NCBI RefSeq assembly: GCF_003852425.1
Contig: NZ_QAJN01000003.1
Span: forward strand, 83,415-147,414
Direction: 5' to 3'
Length of the DNA: 64,000 bases
DNA from: Paucibacter sp. KBW04
Lineage (GTDB): Bacteria > Pseudomonadota > Gammaproteobacteria > Burkholderiales > Burkholderiaceae_C
A model generated the notes under the pieces. That model was given only the letters and a program-made list of their open reading frames with translations. It made no database searches and had not been told where the DNA came from. The position numbers were made by a program, and so were the translations under genes. The first letter of the stretch is position 1. Each line of letters opens with the position of its first letter. This document shows positions 20,948 through 30,179 of this stretch, piece by piece.

Positions 20948-21636
20948 GGATTCAGTCCTTCGTCGGCCAGCATCTGGCGCAGCAGGGGCACGGTGACCGC
21001 CCGCTTGGTTGACATGGCAAACTCGTCCAGCCTTGTGAGCAACTGCATCAGGTGCTTGAGGTCTCGGGCGAAACGGGTCAGCAAATAATCGATCACATCA
21101 TCGGCCACCAGAATGCCGCGGCGCCCCGCCTCCAAGCGCAGGGCCGAGCGCATATCCTGCTCGGACAGCGGCTGCAACTCAAAGGTGATGCCCCAGCCCA
21201 GGCGGGTGCGTAAGTCCTCGCGCACCGGCAGATCCACCGGCGGCGCGCTGCCGCTGGCCACAATCGTCAGGCCATCGCTGGCCGCTTCGACAAACAGGGC
21301 AAAAGCCGCGTGCTGCTGGCCGGCATCGAAACGCTCGCAGTCGTCCAGCAAGAGCAGGCTGGGTTGGGCCGGCAGATCCCAGGGCAAAGGCGTGTCGGCG
21401 TCATACCAGCCGACTTGCAGGCCCGCCCCCTGCCAACTTTCGGCCAAGGCCTTGAGTACATGGGTCTTGCCGCTGCCGGACTGCCCCCACACAAAGATGG
21501 GCGGCACGGTCGCAGCAAATGAGGCGCCCGGGCGCAAGCTCCGCAACTCGGCCAGCACGGCCTCATTGGCGCCTGGCAGAAAGTTATCAAAGGTAAAGAC
21601 CGGCTCGGGGCCGATGGCAAGCGGAATTTGCTTCAA
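20944..21636 (-). CDS. hda: DnaA regulatory inactivator Hda
   Basis: A 230-residue AAA+ protein homologous to the DnaA ATPase domain that, with the beta clamp, stimulates hydrolysis of ATP-DnaA. It starts with a clamp-binding-like peptide (MKQIPLAIG), then TFDNFLPGANEAVL, Walker A WGQSGSGKTHVLKAL and Walker B LLLLDDCERFD, with an arginine-finger region near LRTRLGWG. First gene of the hda-HAD-pcnB-folK-DUF486 series. The 197 bases upstream (21637-21833) contain no recognisable gene. Confidence 0.93.
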   Translation of the reverse strand: MKQIPLAIGPEPVFTFDNFLPGANEAVLAELRSLRPGASFAATVPPIFVWGQSGSGKTHVLKALAESWQGAGLQVGWYDADTPLPWDLPAQPSLLLLDDCERFDAGQQHAAFALFVEAASDGLTIVASGSAPPVDLPVREDLRTRLGWGITFELQPLSEQDMRSALRLEAGRRGILVADDVIDYLLTRFARDLKHLMQLLTRLDEFAMSTKRAVTVPLLRQMLADEGLNP

Positions 21637-21833
21637 CTCAAAAAATCCTAAGCCGGCTAAAGGCTACGAGGCGCTCATTTTTGCGGGCTCGAAACTCAGC
21701 ATTCCTGCTTGTTCAAATTCATCATCAAAAATATCGGAAAGCCAAGCCTGCGAAGCCTTGGCAGCGGCGGCGATTCTAGTGGGCAAAACCAGGGTGGGCA
21801 GGGAAGGCCTCCATCGAAGCGCCAGGGGAAGCA

Positions 21834-22703
21834 TCAATGCAAGGGCGGCGCCCCCTTTTGGCGCAGCTGGGCCAGGCGCTGACTCAAGCCCACTTGATCG
21901 GGCGCCTGCGGTTGTTGATTCAGGTAGGCACTGAGGTCCTCGGCCGCCGCACGCCAATGCCCCAGCGCCTCCAGAACCAGACCCCGATCACGCCGCTCGA
22001 TCCAGGCATCGGGCAGCAACAGCACCAATCGCTCCTGAACGGCCAGCAAACGCGGCCAATCCTCGTTGGAGCGATAAATCTCTTTCAGATTGCGCAACAT
22101 ACGCGCCAACACTTCGCGTGCCGAGGCGGGCTGCAAGAACAAATCCACCGGCAGATCCACCTCCCCCACCAGGCCGGAGCTCTGCCGAAAGGATTGCAAA
22201 AACTCGTCCAATTTATTGCGCGAGAGCGACTCGCAGGTGAAGGGATCCAAGATCACCTCGCCATTACCCATCTGCAGCTTGATCAAAAAATGGCCGGGAA
22301 AGGCCAACCCATGGGCACGCAGACCCAGTTGCCCAGCAATCTCGATAAAGATCACCGCCAGACTGATGGGGATGCCGCGGCGTGTCGCCAGCACATGATG
22401 GATAAAGCTATTGCCGCTCTCGTAGTAGTTGTTGACATTGCCCGCGAAACCCAACTCCTGATGGAAGTAGCGGGTCAACATCTGCAGCTTGTGCCGAGCC
22501 GACGCATCGGGCGGCAAGCGCTCGCGCAGGCGCTGGGCCAGGCCATCCACCTCGGCCAGCACGGCCTGCACATCGAGCGCAGGGAACTCGTCCTGGGCGA
22601 TCGAGGCCGCCGCCTCCAGCAGGTTCAGGCCAGCATCCTCGGCAACCAGATTGCCGAAATACTCCAGAGGCGTGGGCGCGTGCAGGCGCAAATGATTGGG
22701 CAT
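21834..22703 (-). CDS. SirB1 family protein (transglutaminase-like plus TPR)
   Basis: A 289-residue protein. The central region has the SirB1 signature NNYYESGNSFIHHVLATRRGIPISLAVIFIEIA and GHFLIKL, a transglutaminase-like fold; the C-terminal third is helical and TPR-like (LLAVQERLVLLLPDAWIERRDRGLVLEALGHW). Family members have no firmly established biochemical role. Cytoplasmic. It lies 90 bases downstream of murJ; the gap carries a small GC-rich palindrome at 22744-22760 without a T-run. Confidence 0.88.
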   Translation of the reverse strand: MPNHLRLHAPTPLEYFGNLVAEDAGLNLLEAAASIAQDEFPALDVQAVLAEVDGLAQRLRERLPPDASARHKLQMLTRYFHQELGFAGNVNNYYESGNSFIHHVLATRRGIPISLAVIFIEIAGQLGLRAHGLAFPGHFLIKLQMGNGEVILDPFTCESLSRNKLDEFLQSFRQSSGLVGEVDLPVDLFLQPASAREVLARMLRNLKEIYRSNEDWPRLLAVQERLVLLLPDAWIERRDRGLVLEALGHWRAAAEDLSAYLNQQPQAPDQVGLSQRLAQLRQKGAPPLH

Positions 22704-22793
22704 GGCTTGAGTTTATTGAATCTGGCTGGGCCTGGGCAGGCACGAGGGCCTGAGGCCCTCATATGTCGGGCAAACGCCCGCCGCAGGTCGGGC

Positions 22794-24356
22794 TCAGGCA
22801 CGCCGCATGAATTGCCGCAGGCGCAGGCCAAACAGGGTCAGAACGGCGAAGTAGACCAGGGCTGAAGCCCCCAAACTGCCCGCCATGGCCAGGGCTCGCA
22901 AACCCTCATGCGCACCCAGGGCGATCCAATCCAGGCGCCAGGCCAGGTAGTACTGCAGGCCGCCCATGGCCAGGCTGGCCAGCACCACCTTGCCCGCAAA
23001 CATCCACCAACCCGCCTCCGGCGTGTAGCTGCCAAGCTTGCGCAGACCGCGCAGCAGCCAAAACGCATTCACCATCGCACCCAGACCAATCGACAAGGCC
23101 AGGCCCGCCACGCCGACCCAGGGCACCAGCAGCGTATTGAACAGCTGGGTCAGCACCAGCACGCCGATGGCGATGCGCACCGGCGTGCGCGTATCCAGCT
23201 TGGCATAAAAGCCCGGCGCCAGAACCTTGACGGCCAGCAGGCCGATCAGGCCCACGCCCCAGCCCATCACCGCCTGTGCCGTGTGCGTCACGTCCACCGC
23301 CAAAAAGGCCTTGCGGTGATAGAGCACCGCCACCAGAGGCTCGGCAAACGCCAGCAAGGCCACGGCACAGGGCAGCCCAAACAACATCACCATGCGCAAA
23401 CCCCAATCCAGCATGCCGGAATAGGCCTGCATATCGCCCTTGGCCTGGGCCGACGACAGCTGCGGCGTCAGCACCGCGCCCAGGGCCACGCCCAGCAAGG
23501 CCATGGGGAACTCCATCAAGCGATCGGCGTAATTGAGCCAAGTAATGGCACCGACCGCAATATGGCTGGCGATCTGCGAATTGATGACCAGGGACAGTTG
23601 AGCCACCCCCACACCCAAAACCGCCGGCCCCATATTCTTTAGCACCCGCCCCACCCCCGGGTGAGAGGCCGCCACTCGCAGCCTGCGCAAAGTCAAGCCA
23701 AAACGGGGCACAACGCCAATGCGCTTGAGCGCGGGCAATTGCACCGCCATTTGCAAAATCCCGCCCAGCATCGCACCGATGGCCAGGGCATAAATCGCCG
23801 GGTAGCCATGAGAAGTCATCACCGGCGACAACCAGTAACCCGCGGCAATCATGGCCAGATTCAAGAGGACCGGCGTGGCCGCGGGCACAAGATAACGCTT
23901 CCAGGTGTTCAGAATTCCGGCCGCCAAAGACACCAAAGACATGCAGCCGATATAGGGAAACATCCAGCGCGTCATGACGACGGCGGCCTCTTCACCGGCC
24001 TTTGGCATGCCCGAACCCAGCAGCCAGACCAGCAGGGGCGCGCCCACGATGCCAATCACGCAAAGCGCCAACAAAACCCACAACAAGACGGTCGCGACGG
24101 CATCAATCAAGGTATGCGTGGCCTCTTCGCCGTCCTGGGCGCGTGTCGCGGCGAGCAGCGGCACGAAAGCCTGAGAAAAAGCACCCTCGGCAAACAGACG
24201 GCGCAGCATATTTGGGATGCGAAAGGCCACCAAAAACGCATCCGAATAGACCGAGGCGCCGTACAGGGCCGCCATCATCTGCTCTCTGACCAAACCAGCA
24301 ATGCGCGAGACCAAGGACAGCGCGGAGATCAAGGAGGCAGTACGAAGCAAATTCAT
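22794..24356 (-). CDS. murJ: Lipid II flippase MurJ
   Basis: A 520-residue, roughly 14-span MOP-superfamily flippase that moves lipid II across the inner membrane for peptidoglycan synthesis. The N-terminus MNLLRTASLISALSLVSRI and the following SDAFLVAFRIPNMLRRLFAEGAFSQAFVP are diagnostic. The ATG at 24356 matches the family; a frame extending 53 codons upstream lacks similarity and enters the rpsT promoter region. Confidence 0.95.
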   Translation of the reverse strand: MNLLRTASLISALSLVSRIAGLVREQMMAALYGASVYSDAFLVAFRIPNMLRRLFAEGAFSQAFVPLLAATRAQDGEEATHTLIDAVATVLLWVLLALCVIGIVGAPLLVWLLGSGMPKAGEEAAVVMTRWMFPYIGCMSLVSLAAGILNTWKRYLVPAATPVLLNLAMIAAGYWLSPVMTSHGYPAIYALAIGAMLGGILQMAVQLPALKRIGVVPRFGLTLRRLRVAASHPGVGRVLKNMGPAVLGVGVAQLSLVINSQIASHIAVGAITWLNYADRLMEFPMALLGVALGAVLTPQLSSAQAKGDMQAYSGMLDWGLRMVMLFGLPCAVALLAFAEPLVAVLYHRKAFLAVDVTHTAQAVMGWGVGLIGLLAVKVLAPGFYAKLDTRTPVRIAIGVLVLTQLFNTLLVPWVGVAGLALSIGLGAMVNAFWLLRGLRKLGSYTPEAGWWMFAGKVVLASLAMGGLQYYLAWRLDWIALGAHEGLRALAMAGSLGASALVYFAVLTLFGLRLRQFMRRA

Positions 24357-24516
24357 GTGCGAAGGCGGGCCGGCCCTGAGCCGTGCAAAAGAGGAAACAG
24401 TGCAAGCGCGCTTTGACTGCGATGCGATCCACCCAGCAACAGACCTGGGCGTCGCATTATCATGTCGGCGCGAGTCACTGAACCGGGGGCTTTGGCGCTC
24501 CAAACAGAGCGCCACA

Positions 24517-24545
24517 TTGAAACACCTCGAATTTAGTGCTACACT
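24517..24545 (+). promoter_or_regulatory. Sigma-70 promoter for rpsT
   Basis: TTGAAA (24517-24522), 17-bp spacer, TACACT (24540-24545), ending 34 bases before the rpsT ATG. Spacing is ideal and both hexamers differ by two bases or fewer from consensus. Confidence 0.7.
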
Positions 24546-24579
24546 CGCGGTCTTTGCACCAACTGGGTAGAATCACAGC

Positions 24580-24873
24580 ATGGCAACCTCTTCCAAAGTC
24601 AAGAAGACTGTCCGTTCGGCATCGGGCCTCAAGCGCGCTCGCCAGGACATCAAGCTCAACGCCGCCAACACGGCGCTGCGTTCTAAATTCCGCACGGTCA
24701 TCAAGAACGTGCAAAAAGCCGTCGTCACCGGCGACAAGGCCAAGGCCGCTGAACTGTTCGTGATCGCTCAAAGCGTGATCGACTCGGTGGCTGACAAGGG
24801 CATCTTCCACAAGAACAAGGCAGCTCGTCACAAGAGCCGTCTGTCTGCGAAGATCAAGGCTCTGGCCGCCTAA
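24580..24873 (+). CDS. rpsT: 30S ribosomal protein S20
   Basis: A 97-residue basic 16S rRNA-binding protein. Recognised by [35 protein letters not shown] and the C-terminal [22 protein letters not shown]. Monocistronic, divergent from murJ, with a clear promoter upstream and an intrinsic terminator just after the stop. Confidence 0.98.
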   Translation: MATSSKVKKTVRSASGLKRARQDIKLNAANTALRSKFRTVIKNVQKAVVTGDKAKAAELFVIAQSVIDSVADKGIFHKNKAARHKSRLSAKIKALAA

Positions 24874-24896
24874 TAGCCCAAGTCTGGTGCAGAGAT

Positions 24897-24922
24897 AAAG
24901 GCCCGCTTCGGCGGGCCTTTTT
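24897..24922 (+). terminator. Intrinsic terminator of rpsT
   Basis: A 10-bp stem (24897-24906 with 24911-24920) closed by a TTCG tetraloop and followed by T residues; starts 24 bases after the stop codon. Confidence 0.92.
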
Positions 24923-25000
24923 CATGCCCCGACTGAGCGCTTGGGCGAATCTTGCGGATTCGCCTCCTGCGCCCTCCCCCAGCAACACCTCAAGAATTCT

Positions 25001-25861
25001 TCAGTGCAACTGGCCTGCCGACAGGCCATGCATATCGCGCACCCGCAGCCACTCCCACACGGCCTGCGCCACCCACGGTGGATCATCCAGCGCCAAGTCG
25101 TGCCCTGCCCGCGCATGCAAGCGCAGCGGCGCCCCCCAGGCCCGGCTGATGGCCTGAGAGCAGCGCCAATCCACCAAGCCATCGGCCTTGCTGCACAAAA
25201 GCAAAATTGGCACCGGCGGGCGCGCCTCGCTGGCCTGGTAACGCATGGCCGCCCACAGCTGACGCGCCGTATTGCGCAAGCCCACCGGATGGCTGCGCCG
25301 CAAATTCACCCAGTGATCAAGCACCTCGCTCGGTCTTTGCTGCAAGCAGGTAGTCATTTGCAGCACTCTTTGCTCGCGCTGACGCGCACTCAAACGACTC
25401 AGACTGAGCAAGAAAAAAGTTAGGTAGTTGAGCGGTCGTAGGCGCCGATAAAAAGGGCTGAATGGTCGGAAGCTGGTGTTGATCAAGACGCCGGCCGCCA
25501 CCTCGGACGGGTAACGCTGCACCCAATCGCTGGCCACCATGGCCCCCAAAGACATGGCCAGCAGATGCACCGGCCCCTGCACACCGCGCCGCCGCAACTC
25601 ATCGCGGCAGAACTCCACCATGCCAGAGACTTGCATGGGGCTGGCCTTGCGATGAAAGGTGCCATTGCCCGGCAAATCCAGCAACACCAACTCCGCACCC
25701 GGCTGCTGCTCGCGAATGCGCTGCAAAAGCACATGGGGGAACACGCCCCAATGCCCGCTTTCGCGGGCCAGGCCGCGCAGCAAGACCCAAACGGCCTTGC
25801 CATGGGCTCCACCCAATTGAGGGCCAGCCGCCTCAAGCCCCAGCGCATCAAGCCCCCTCAT
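25001..25861 (-). CDS. Alpha/beta hydrolase
   Basis: A 286-residue alpha/beta-hydrolase fold protein. The first strand and oxyanion region are WVLLRGLARESGHWG; the nucleophile elbow is MSLGAM; the acid is in SKADGLVD and the catalytic His in ARAGHDLALDDP. The substrate cannot be inferred. Its ATG overlaps the stop of the upstream M14 peptidase gene (ATGA), so the two are an operon. Confidence 0.85.
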   Translation of the reverse strand: MRGLDALGLEAAGPQLGGAHGKAVWVLLRGLARESGHWGVFPHVLLQRIREQQPGAELVLLDLPGNGTFHRKASPMQVSGMVEFCRDELRRRGVQGPVHLLAMSLGAMVASDWVQRYPSEVAAGVLINTSFRPFSPFYRRLRPLNYLTFFLLSLSRLSARQREQRVLQMTTCLQQRPSEVLDHWVNLRRSHPVGLRNTARQLWAAMRYQASEARPPVPILLLCSKADGLVDWRCSQAISRAWGAPLRLHARAGHDLALDDPPWVAQAVWEWLRVRDMHGLSAGQLH

Positions 25862-26892
25862 GCAAGCGCCTCCGCGCGATACCAGCGCGCCACGGCCCGC
25901 CGCTCATGCTCGAGCCGCTGCGCCGGCAAGGGCAACCAGCGCGGCATGGAAGCGGCGGCACGCAGCACAAAGTCCAGCCAAGCCAAATGCCTGCGCAAGA
26001 CACGCTGCTGCCTATGGGCGATCAAGGGATTGAACATGCCGTACCTTGAAAACAATTGTTTTGGATTCTTCTTGATCCACAACCAGGAGCCCATCTCCAA
26101 GGTCAGGGGCAGCAGCATTCTGCCCGGCTTGGTACAGGCCTCGGCGTAGAGGAAATCCCATAGATCGCCATGTGTCTGGTACTGCCGACTCTGCGGCTCA
26201 AACACATAGCGATGCTGGGCATGGGTTTGATCCAAGACCTCGCTGAAGGCATGCATCTCGGCCAGGTGAGCGATGGGCTGCGCGGTGTGAGCAAAGGGAA
26301 ACCAGATGCGATCGCGCAGGCCGAAGCCCGAGTGGCAATCCACCGCCAAGGACAGTTGGTGCGAGAGCATTTCCTCCCGCACGCAGTCGCACAGCGCCTG
26401 GCTTTCCCTCTCCATGGGCTCGCCCGCATGGCCGCGAAACCAGGGCAGACGAGGGCTCAATCTCTGCCCGCCGAGCAAGAAGGGCGTCGGGGCGCTCGAA
26501 TCCACCGGCGCGTTGCGCATCAAGTCGACGCCACGCGGATTGGCCCGGGTACCGCGCCACAAGCCACCCGGGTTGACCAGGGGCATGAAAACGATGCGCA
26601 CGGTCTCCAGCAGGCGGTGCAAGCTGCTGTCCCAGCGCAGACGTGAGACCAGGCTGGCAAAAAAGGCCTGCACCAGTTCGGCGCCTATGCGCTCCAGGCC
26701 ATGCACCCCGCCAAAGAATCCCACCGCCGGCATTGCCGGATCCGGGTTACCCAGGGTCAGGGACCAAACCGGGAACTTCGCCTGACCGGCCTGCACATCA
26801 CACAGATGGTGGCGCTGAACATGGCATCCCGCCTGCTCGACCAGCAGGTCCAGGGATCGCAACTCGGGCAAAACGGCAACATCTGTTCCCAC
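25858..26892 (-). CDS. M14-family zinc carboxypeptidase/deacylase-like protein
   Basis: A 344-residue metallopeptidase of the M14/succinylglutamate desuccinylase superfamily. Zinc ligands are His64 and Glu67 in GGVHGLERIG and His187 in DCHSGFG; the catalytic Glu is about 266 in LTLEMGSW; NPRGVDLMRN is the substrate-binding Asn-Arg pair. The GTG at 26892 (AGGGCGG about 10 bases upstream) is preferred because the family-like sequence begins there; the frame is open to a GTG at 27009, which would add 39 unrelated residues. No signal peptide is visible. Substrate unknown. Confidence 0.85.
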   Translation of the reverse strand: MGTDVAVLPELRSLDLLVEQAGCHVQRHHLCDVQAGQAKFPVWSLTLGNPDPAMPAVGFFGGVHGLERIGAELVQAFFASLVSRLRWDSSLHRLLETVRIVFMPLVNPGGLWRGTRANPRGVDLMRNAPVDSSAPTPFLLGGQRLSPRLPWFRGHAGEPMERESQALCDCVREEMLSHQLSLAVDCHSGFGLRDRIWFPFAHTAQPIAHLAEMHAFSEVLDQTHAQHRYVFEPQSRQYQTHGDLWDFLYAEACTKPGRMLLPLTLEMGSWLWIKKNPKQLFSRYGMFNPLIAHRQQRVLRRHLAWLDFVLRAAASMPRWLPLPAQRLEHERRAVARWYRAEALA

Positions 26893-27131
26893 GTGCGAGC
26901 CGCCCTGGAGACGGTAGAAGATTGAACAGCAGAAAGCATAGCCAGCCCTCCCCCGCCTCACCAGCCCTAACTTGGGTGGAATTTGCCCGGAATGAGGCAA
27001 CAAAGTCACAGGGTCACGCAGCTGTCAAATCGACTCGCTAGTCTGCAGCCTCTACGGCGCTGCAAAAACAGCAAAGTCCAGGCACAGCCAAGTCAGCCAT
27101 GCACAAACATCAAACGCGAAGAGATGAGCTA

Positions 27132-27230
27132 ATGCGCCGACTTTGGGTCGGCTTGGTCATCGCCTGGGCTTGGCTCAGCGGCTTGCGCGAGACCTTGAAT
27201 TTGTGGCGCGCTGCGGCCAAAAAATCCTAA
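27132..27230 (+). CDS. Possible 32-residue single-span membrane peptide
   Basis: A short frame beginning MRRLWVGLVIAWAWL and ending RAAAKKS: basic ends around one hydrophobic Trp-rich segment. A purine-rich stretch (GAAGAGATGAG) precedes the ATG. It lies alone in the 27010-27246 intergenic region, which otherwise shows nothing. No homologue is recognised; it may be chance. Confidence 0.25.
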   Translation: MRRLWVGLVIAWAWLSGLRETLNLWRAAAKKS

Positions 27231-27246
27231 GCCCTGGCCCGGCAGA

Positions 27247-27600
27247 TCAGGCCGCGCCGCCCGGCTTGGGCGAAGTCTCGGGCAGCAAACAGGCCTCGGC
27301 GACCTGAAGATTGTTGTCGCGCGCAAAGTTCATCACAAAGTCCCAAGCCATGGGCTCCAGCTGCTTGAGCTCTTCATTGACGATGACGCATTTGACGCCA
27401 TTGATAACGCGCGGCACGCACAAGGGCGAGTAGCCGATGTAGTCGCCGATGCCGCCTCGGGCGCCGCCGGGCCGGAAGCAAGACATGGCACCGGCCAATC
27501 GTTCGGCCCAGTCGCTGGGGCGGAAGGTCCGGCCATCCGCGGTCAAACCTTGGATGAAGACTTCTCGGGGCTTTTCAATCGGCTTCAGGGGCTGACTCAT
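27247..27600 (-). CDS. DUF3579 family protein
   Basis: A 117-residue cytoplasmic protein of a family found mainly in betaproteobacteria, recognised from FIQGLTADGRTFRPSDWAERL, YSPLCVPRVINGVKCVIV and FARDNNLQVAEACLLP. The ATG at 27600 fits; the longer frame upstream lacks conservation. In this group the gene commonly neighbours argD/argF, divergently as here. No biochemical function is known. Confidence 0.88.
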   Translation of the reverse strand: MSQPLKPIEKPREVFIQGLTADGRTFRPSDWAERLAGAMSCFRPGGARGGIGDYIGYSPLCVPRVINGVKCVIVNEELKQLEPMAWDFVMNFARDNNLQVAEACLLPETSPKPGGAA

Positions 27601-27840
27601 GGTGATGGCGGCTGGGTTGCCGGTCCCGGCAAGAGACCCGGCCGCCGCAGGAAAAACTTTGGGGACGACAGCCGTATTGTGCCTTGGATGTATCCCACCC
27701 CTGTATGCCTTGCGCCCAAAGCCGACGGACAAAAGCCAAATCTTGTCACTTTGCCCGCGCAAAATCGCATCAGGACAAGGGCCGCCATATGGCGCCTTAG
27801 AATCAAGCCACGTTGTTGCGCCGCCCCTTGGCGCCGACGA

Positions 27841-27872
27841 ACAGGGCTTGATCCCCAAGCCCTGTTTTCTTT
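27841..27872 (+). promoter_or_regulatory. Terminator-like hairpin in the argD leader
   Basis: A 10-bp perfect stem (ACAGGGCTTG with CAAGCCCTGT), 5-base loop and a TTTTCTTT tract, ending 27 bases before the argD start. It has the form of an intrinsic terminator placed inside the 5' region of argD, so it is either the end of a short upstream transcript or an attenuator. The rest of 27601-27899 holds no gene. Confidence 0.6.
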
Positions 27873-27899
27873 AGCCCTAACCTCTTTGATGGAGAGTTG

Positions 27900-29117
27900 A
27901 TGAACGCGCCTGTTGTCGCCGTGCCCGCACCGTCCGAACCGCATGTGATGCAAACCTATGGCCGCCTGCCCATTGCCCTGTCGCATGGCCAAGGCTGCTG
28001 GGTCTGGGACGTGAACGGCCGACGATACCTGGATGGCCTGGGTGGCATCGCGGTCAACACCCTGGGCCACGCCCACCCGCGTCTGGTGCCGGCCTTGCAA
28101 GAGCAGGTGGCCAAGCTGATTCACACCAGCAACTACTACCATGTGCCCCTGCAAGAAGAGCTGGCGGCCAAGCTGTGTGAGTTGTCGGGCCTCGATGTGG
28201 CCTTCTTCTGCAATAGCGGCCTGGAAGCGAATGAGGCGGCCTTGAAGATCGCCCGCAAATTCGGTCACGACCGCGGCAACCACAACCCAGAACTGCTGGT
28301 GTTTGATGGCGCCTTCCACGGCCGCTCCATCGCCACCCTCTCGGCCACCGCCAACCCCAAGATCCATGCCGGCTTCGGCCCCCTGGTGCCGGGCTTTGTA
28401 CGCGTGCCCTTGAACGATATTGCGGCGGTGGAGGCGGCCCTCAAAGCGCACCCGAACATCACCGGCATCTTTCTGGAGACCATCCAGGGCGAAGGCGGTG
28501 TGAACCCGGCGCGCATCGAGTTCCTGCAAGGGCTGCGCCGCATCTGCGACGAGCACGACATCTTGCTGATGCTGGACGAGGTGCAATGCGGCATCGGCCG
28601 CACCGGCAAATGGTTCGCCCACCAGTGGGCCGGCATTCGGCCCGACGTGATGCCCCTGGCCAAGGGCCTGGGCTCGGGCGTTCCGATCGGCGCCGTGGTT
28701 TGCGGCCCGCGTGCGGCCAAGGTCATGCAGCCCGGCAATCACGGCACCACTTTTGGCGGCAACCCCCTGGCCATGCGCGCCGGCGTGGAGACGCTGAAGA
28801 TCATGAGTGAGGACAATCTGCTGACCAATGCCGCCGAGGTCGGCGCGGTGCTGAAGACGGCCTTGCAAGAAGGCTTGAGCGGCGTGGCCGGCGTGAACGA
28901 GATTCGCGGCCAGGGCCTGATGCTGGGCATCGAGTTGGATCGCCCCTGCGGCGCCCTGCTGCTGCGCGCGGCCGAGGCCGGCCTGATGATCAGCGTCACC
29001 GCCGACCGCGTCGTGCGCCTGGTGCCGCCGCTGATTCTGAGCGCCGATGAAGCGCGCCAGATCGCGACCCTGCTGGTGCCGGTGATCAAGACCTTTCTTT
29101 CGGAGCCCAAGCCATGA
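27900..29117 (+). CDS. argD: Acetylornithine aminotransferase
   Basis: A 405-residue class III PLP aminotransferase acting in arginine biosynthesis (N-acetylglutamate semialdehyde to N-acetylornithine). NSGLEANEAALKIAR, the LDEVQCGIGRTGKWFA PLP-binding Asp segment and the Schiff-base Lys255 in MPLAKGLGSGVPIG are visible. The ATG at 27900 has GGAG 5 bases upstream and is preferred over a TTG one codon earlier. It overlaps argF by 4 bases; a terminator-like hairpin lies in its leader. Confidence 0.95.
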   Translation: MNAPVVAVPAPSEPHVMQTYGRLPIALSHGQGCWVWDVNGRRYLDGLGGIAVNTLGHAHPRLVPALQEQVAKLIHTSNYYHVPLQEELAAKLCELSGLDVAFFCNSGLEANEAALKIARKFGHDRGNHNPELLVFDGAFHGRSIATLSATANPKIHAGFGPLVPGFVRVPLNDIAAVEAALKAHPNITGIFLETIQGEGGVNPARIEFLQGLRRICDEHDILLMLDEVQCGIGRTGKWFAHQWAGIRPDVMPLAKGLGSGVPIGAVVCGPRAAKVMQPGNHGTTFGGNPLAMRAGVETLKIMSEDNLLTNAAEVGAVLKTALQEGLSGVAGVNEIRGQGLMLGIELDRPCGALLLRAAEAGLMISVTADRVVRLVPPLILSADEARQIATLLVPVIKTFLSEPKP

Positions 29118-30076
29118 AGCCCGGATCCGCCCTGATGCGGCATTACTTGCAGTTCAAGGACTTCCGCGCCGAGGAGTACGCGCATCTGTTCGAGCGCGCC
29201 GCCATCATCAAGCGCCGCTTCAAGAACTACGAGCGCTACCAGCCCCTGGCCGACCGCAGCCTGGCCATGATCTTCGAGAAGGCCAGCACCCGCACCCGGG
29301 TCAGCTTTGAGGCCGGCATGTACCAGATGGGCGGCTCGGTGGTGCACCTGACCACCGGCGACAGCCAGCTGGGCCGGGCCGAGCCCATCGAGGACAGCGC
29401 GCGAGTGATCAGCCGCATGGTGGACATCGTGATGATCCGCACCTTTGAGCAGACCAAGATCGAGCGCTTTGCCGCCCACTCGCGGGTGCCGGTGATCAAT
29501 GGCCTGACGAATGAGTTCCACCCCTGCCAAATCCTGGCCGATCTGTTCACCTTCATCGAAGCGCGTGGCATGAACCGCCGCGGCATCGTCGATGTGGACT
29601 GCCTGAAAGGCCGTGTCGTGGCCTGGGTGGGTGACGGCAACAATATGGCCAATACCTGGCTGCAGGCGGCGGAGATTTTGGGCTTCACCGTCCACGTCAG
29701 CACGCCTAGCGGCTATGAGGTGGACCCGGCCGTGGCCGGCATCCAGAACAAGGACTGCTACAAGGTCTTTAAAAACCCCTTGGACGCCTGCCGTGATGCC
29801 GATCTGGTCACCACCGATGTGTGGACCAGCATGGGCTATGAGGCCGAGAACGATGCCCGCCGCACCGCCTTTGCCGACTGGTGCGTGGATGCCGAGATGA
29901 TGGGCGTAGCCAAGCCCGACGCCCTCTTCATGCACTGCCTGCCGGCGCACCGCGGTGAGGAGGTGACGGCCGAAGTCATCGACGGCCCCCAATCCGTCGT
30001 CTGGGATGAGGCGGAAAATCGCATGCATGTGCAAAAGGCACTCATGGAGTACCTTTTGCTGGGCCGAATCGGCTGA
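29114..30076 (+). CDS. argF: Ornithine carbamoyltransferase
   Basis: A 320-residue anabolic enzyme that makes citrulline from ornithine and carbamoyl phosphate. The carbamoyl-phosphate motif STRTR is at 58-62, HPCQ at 136-139, and the ornithine-binding HCLPAHRGEEV near the C-terminus. ATGA overlap with argD indicates coupled translation. The last 19 codons occur again 104 bases after the stop with only silent changes, so the 3' end appears to have been duplicated or replaced; its own terminal codons (CTT, TTG, CAA, GCA) are less host-like than the downstream copy's. Confidence 0.96.
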   Translation: MKPGSALMRHYLQFKDFRAEEYAHLFERAAIIKRRFKNYERYQPLADRSLAMIFEKASTRTRVSFEAGMYQMGGSVVHLTTGDSQLGRAEPIEDSARVISRMVDIVMIRTFEQTKIERFAAHSRVPVINGLTNEFHPCQILADLFTFIEARGMNRRGIVDVDCLKGRVVAWVGDGNNMANTWLQAAEILGFTVHVSTPSGYEVDPAVAGIQNKDCYKVFKNPLDACRDADLVTTDVWTSMGYEAENDARRTAFADWCVDAEMMGVAKPDALFMHCLPAHRGEEVTAEVIDGPQSVVWDEAENRMHVQKALMEYLLLGRIG

Positions 30077-30179
30077 CAAGCCGAGTAGGTCCTGGCCCGG
30101 CAGGGCCGCATGCGATTTGGGGTGCACTCACATTGCCCTTGGGCAATGTGAAGCCGCGATAGCGGCGTGTGCACACCAA
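30077..30179. repeat. Short insert with inverted repeats between two copies of the argF 3' end
   Basis: About 103 bases separate the argF stop from the second copy of its 3' end. It contains a perfect 11-bp inverted repeat with a 2-base loop (30128-30138 with 30141-30151), a second 5-bp hairpin (GCCGC/GCGGC at 30153-30166) and imperfect outer GGTGCAC/GTGCACACC ends. It looks like a small non-coding insertion or the scar of a larger one. Confidence 0.55.
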
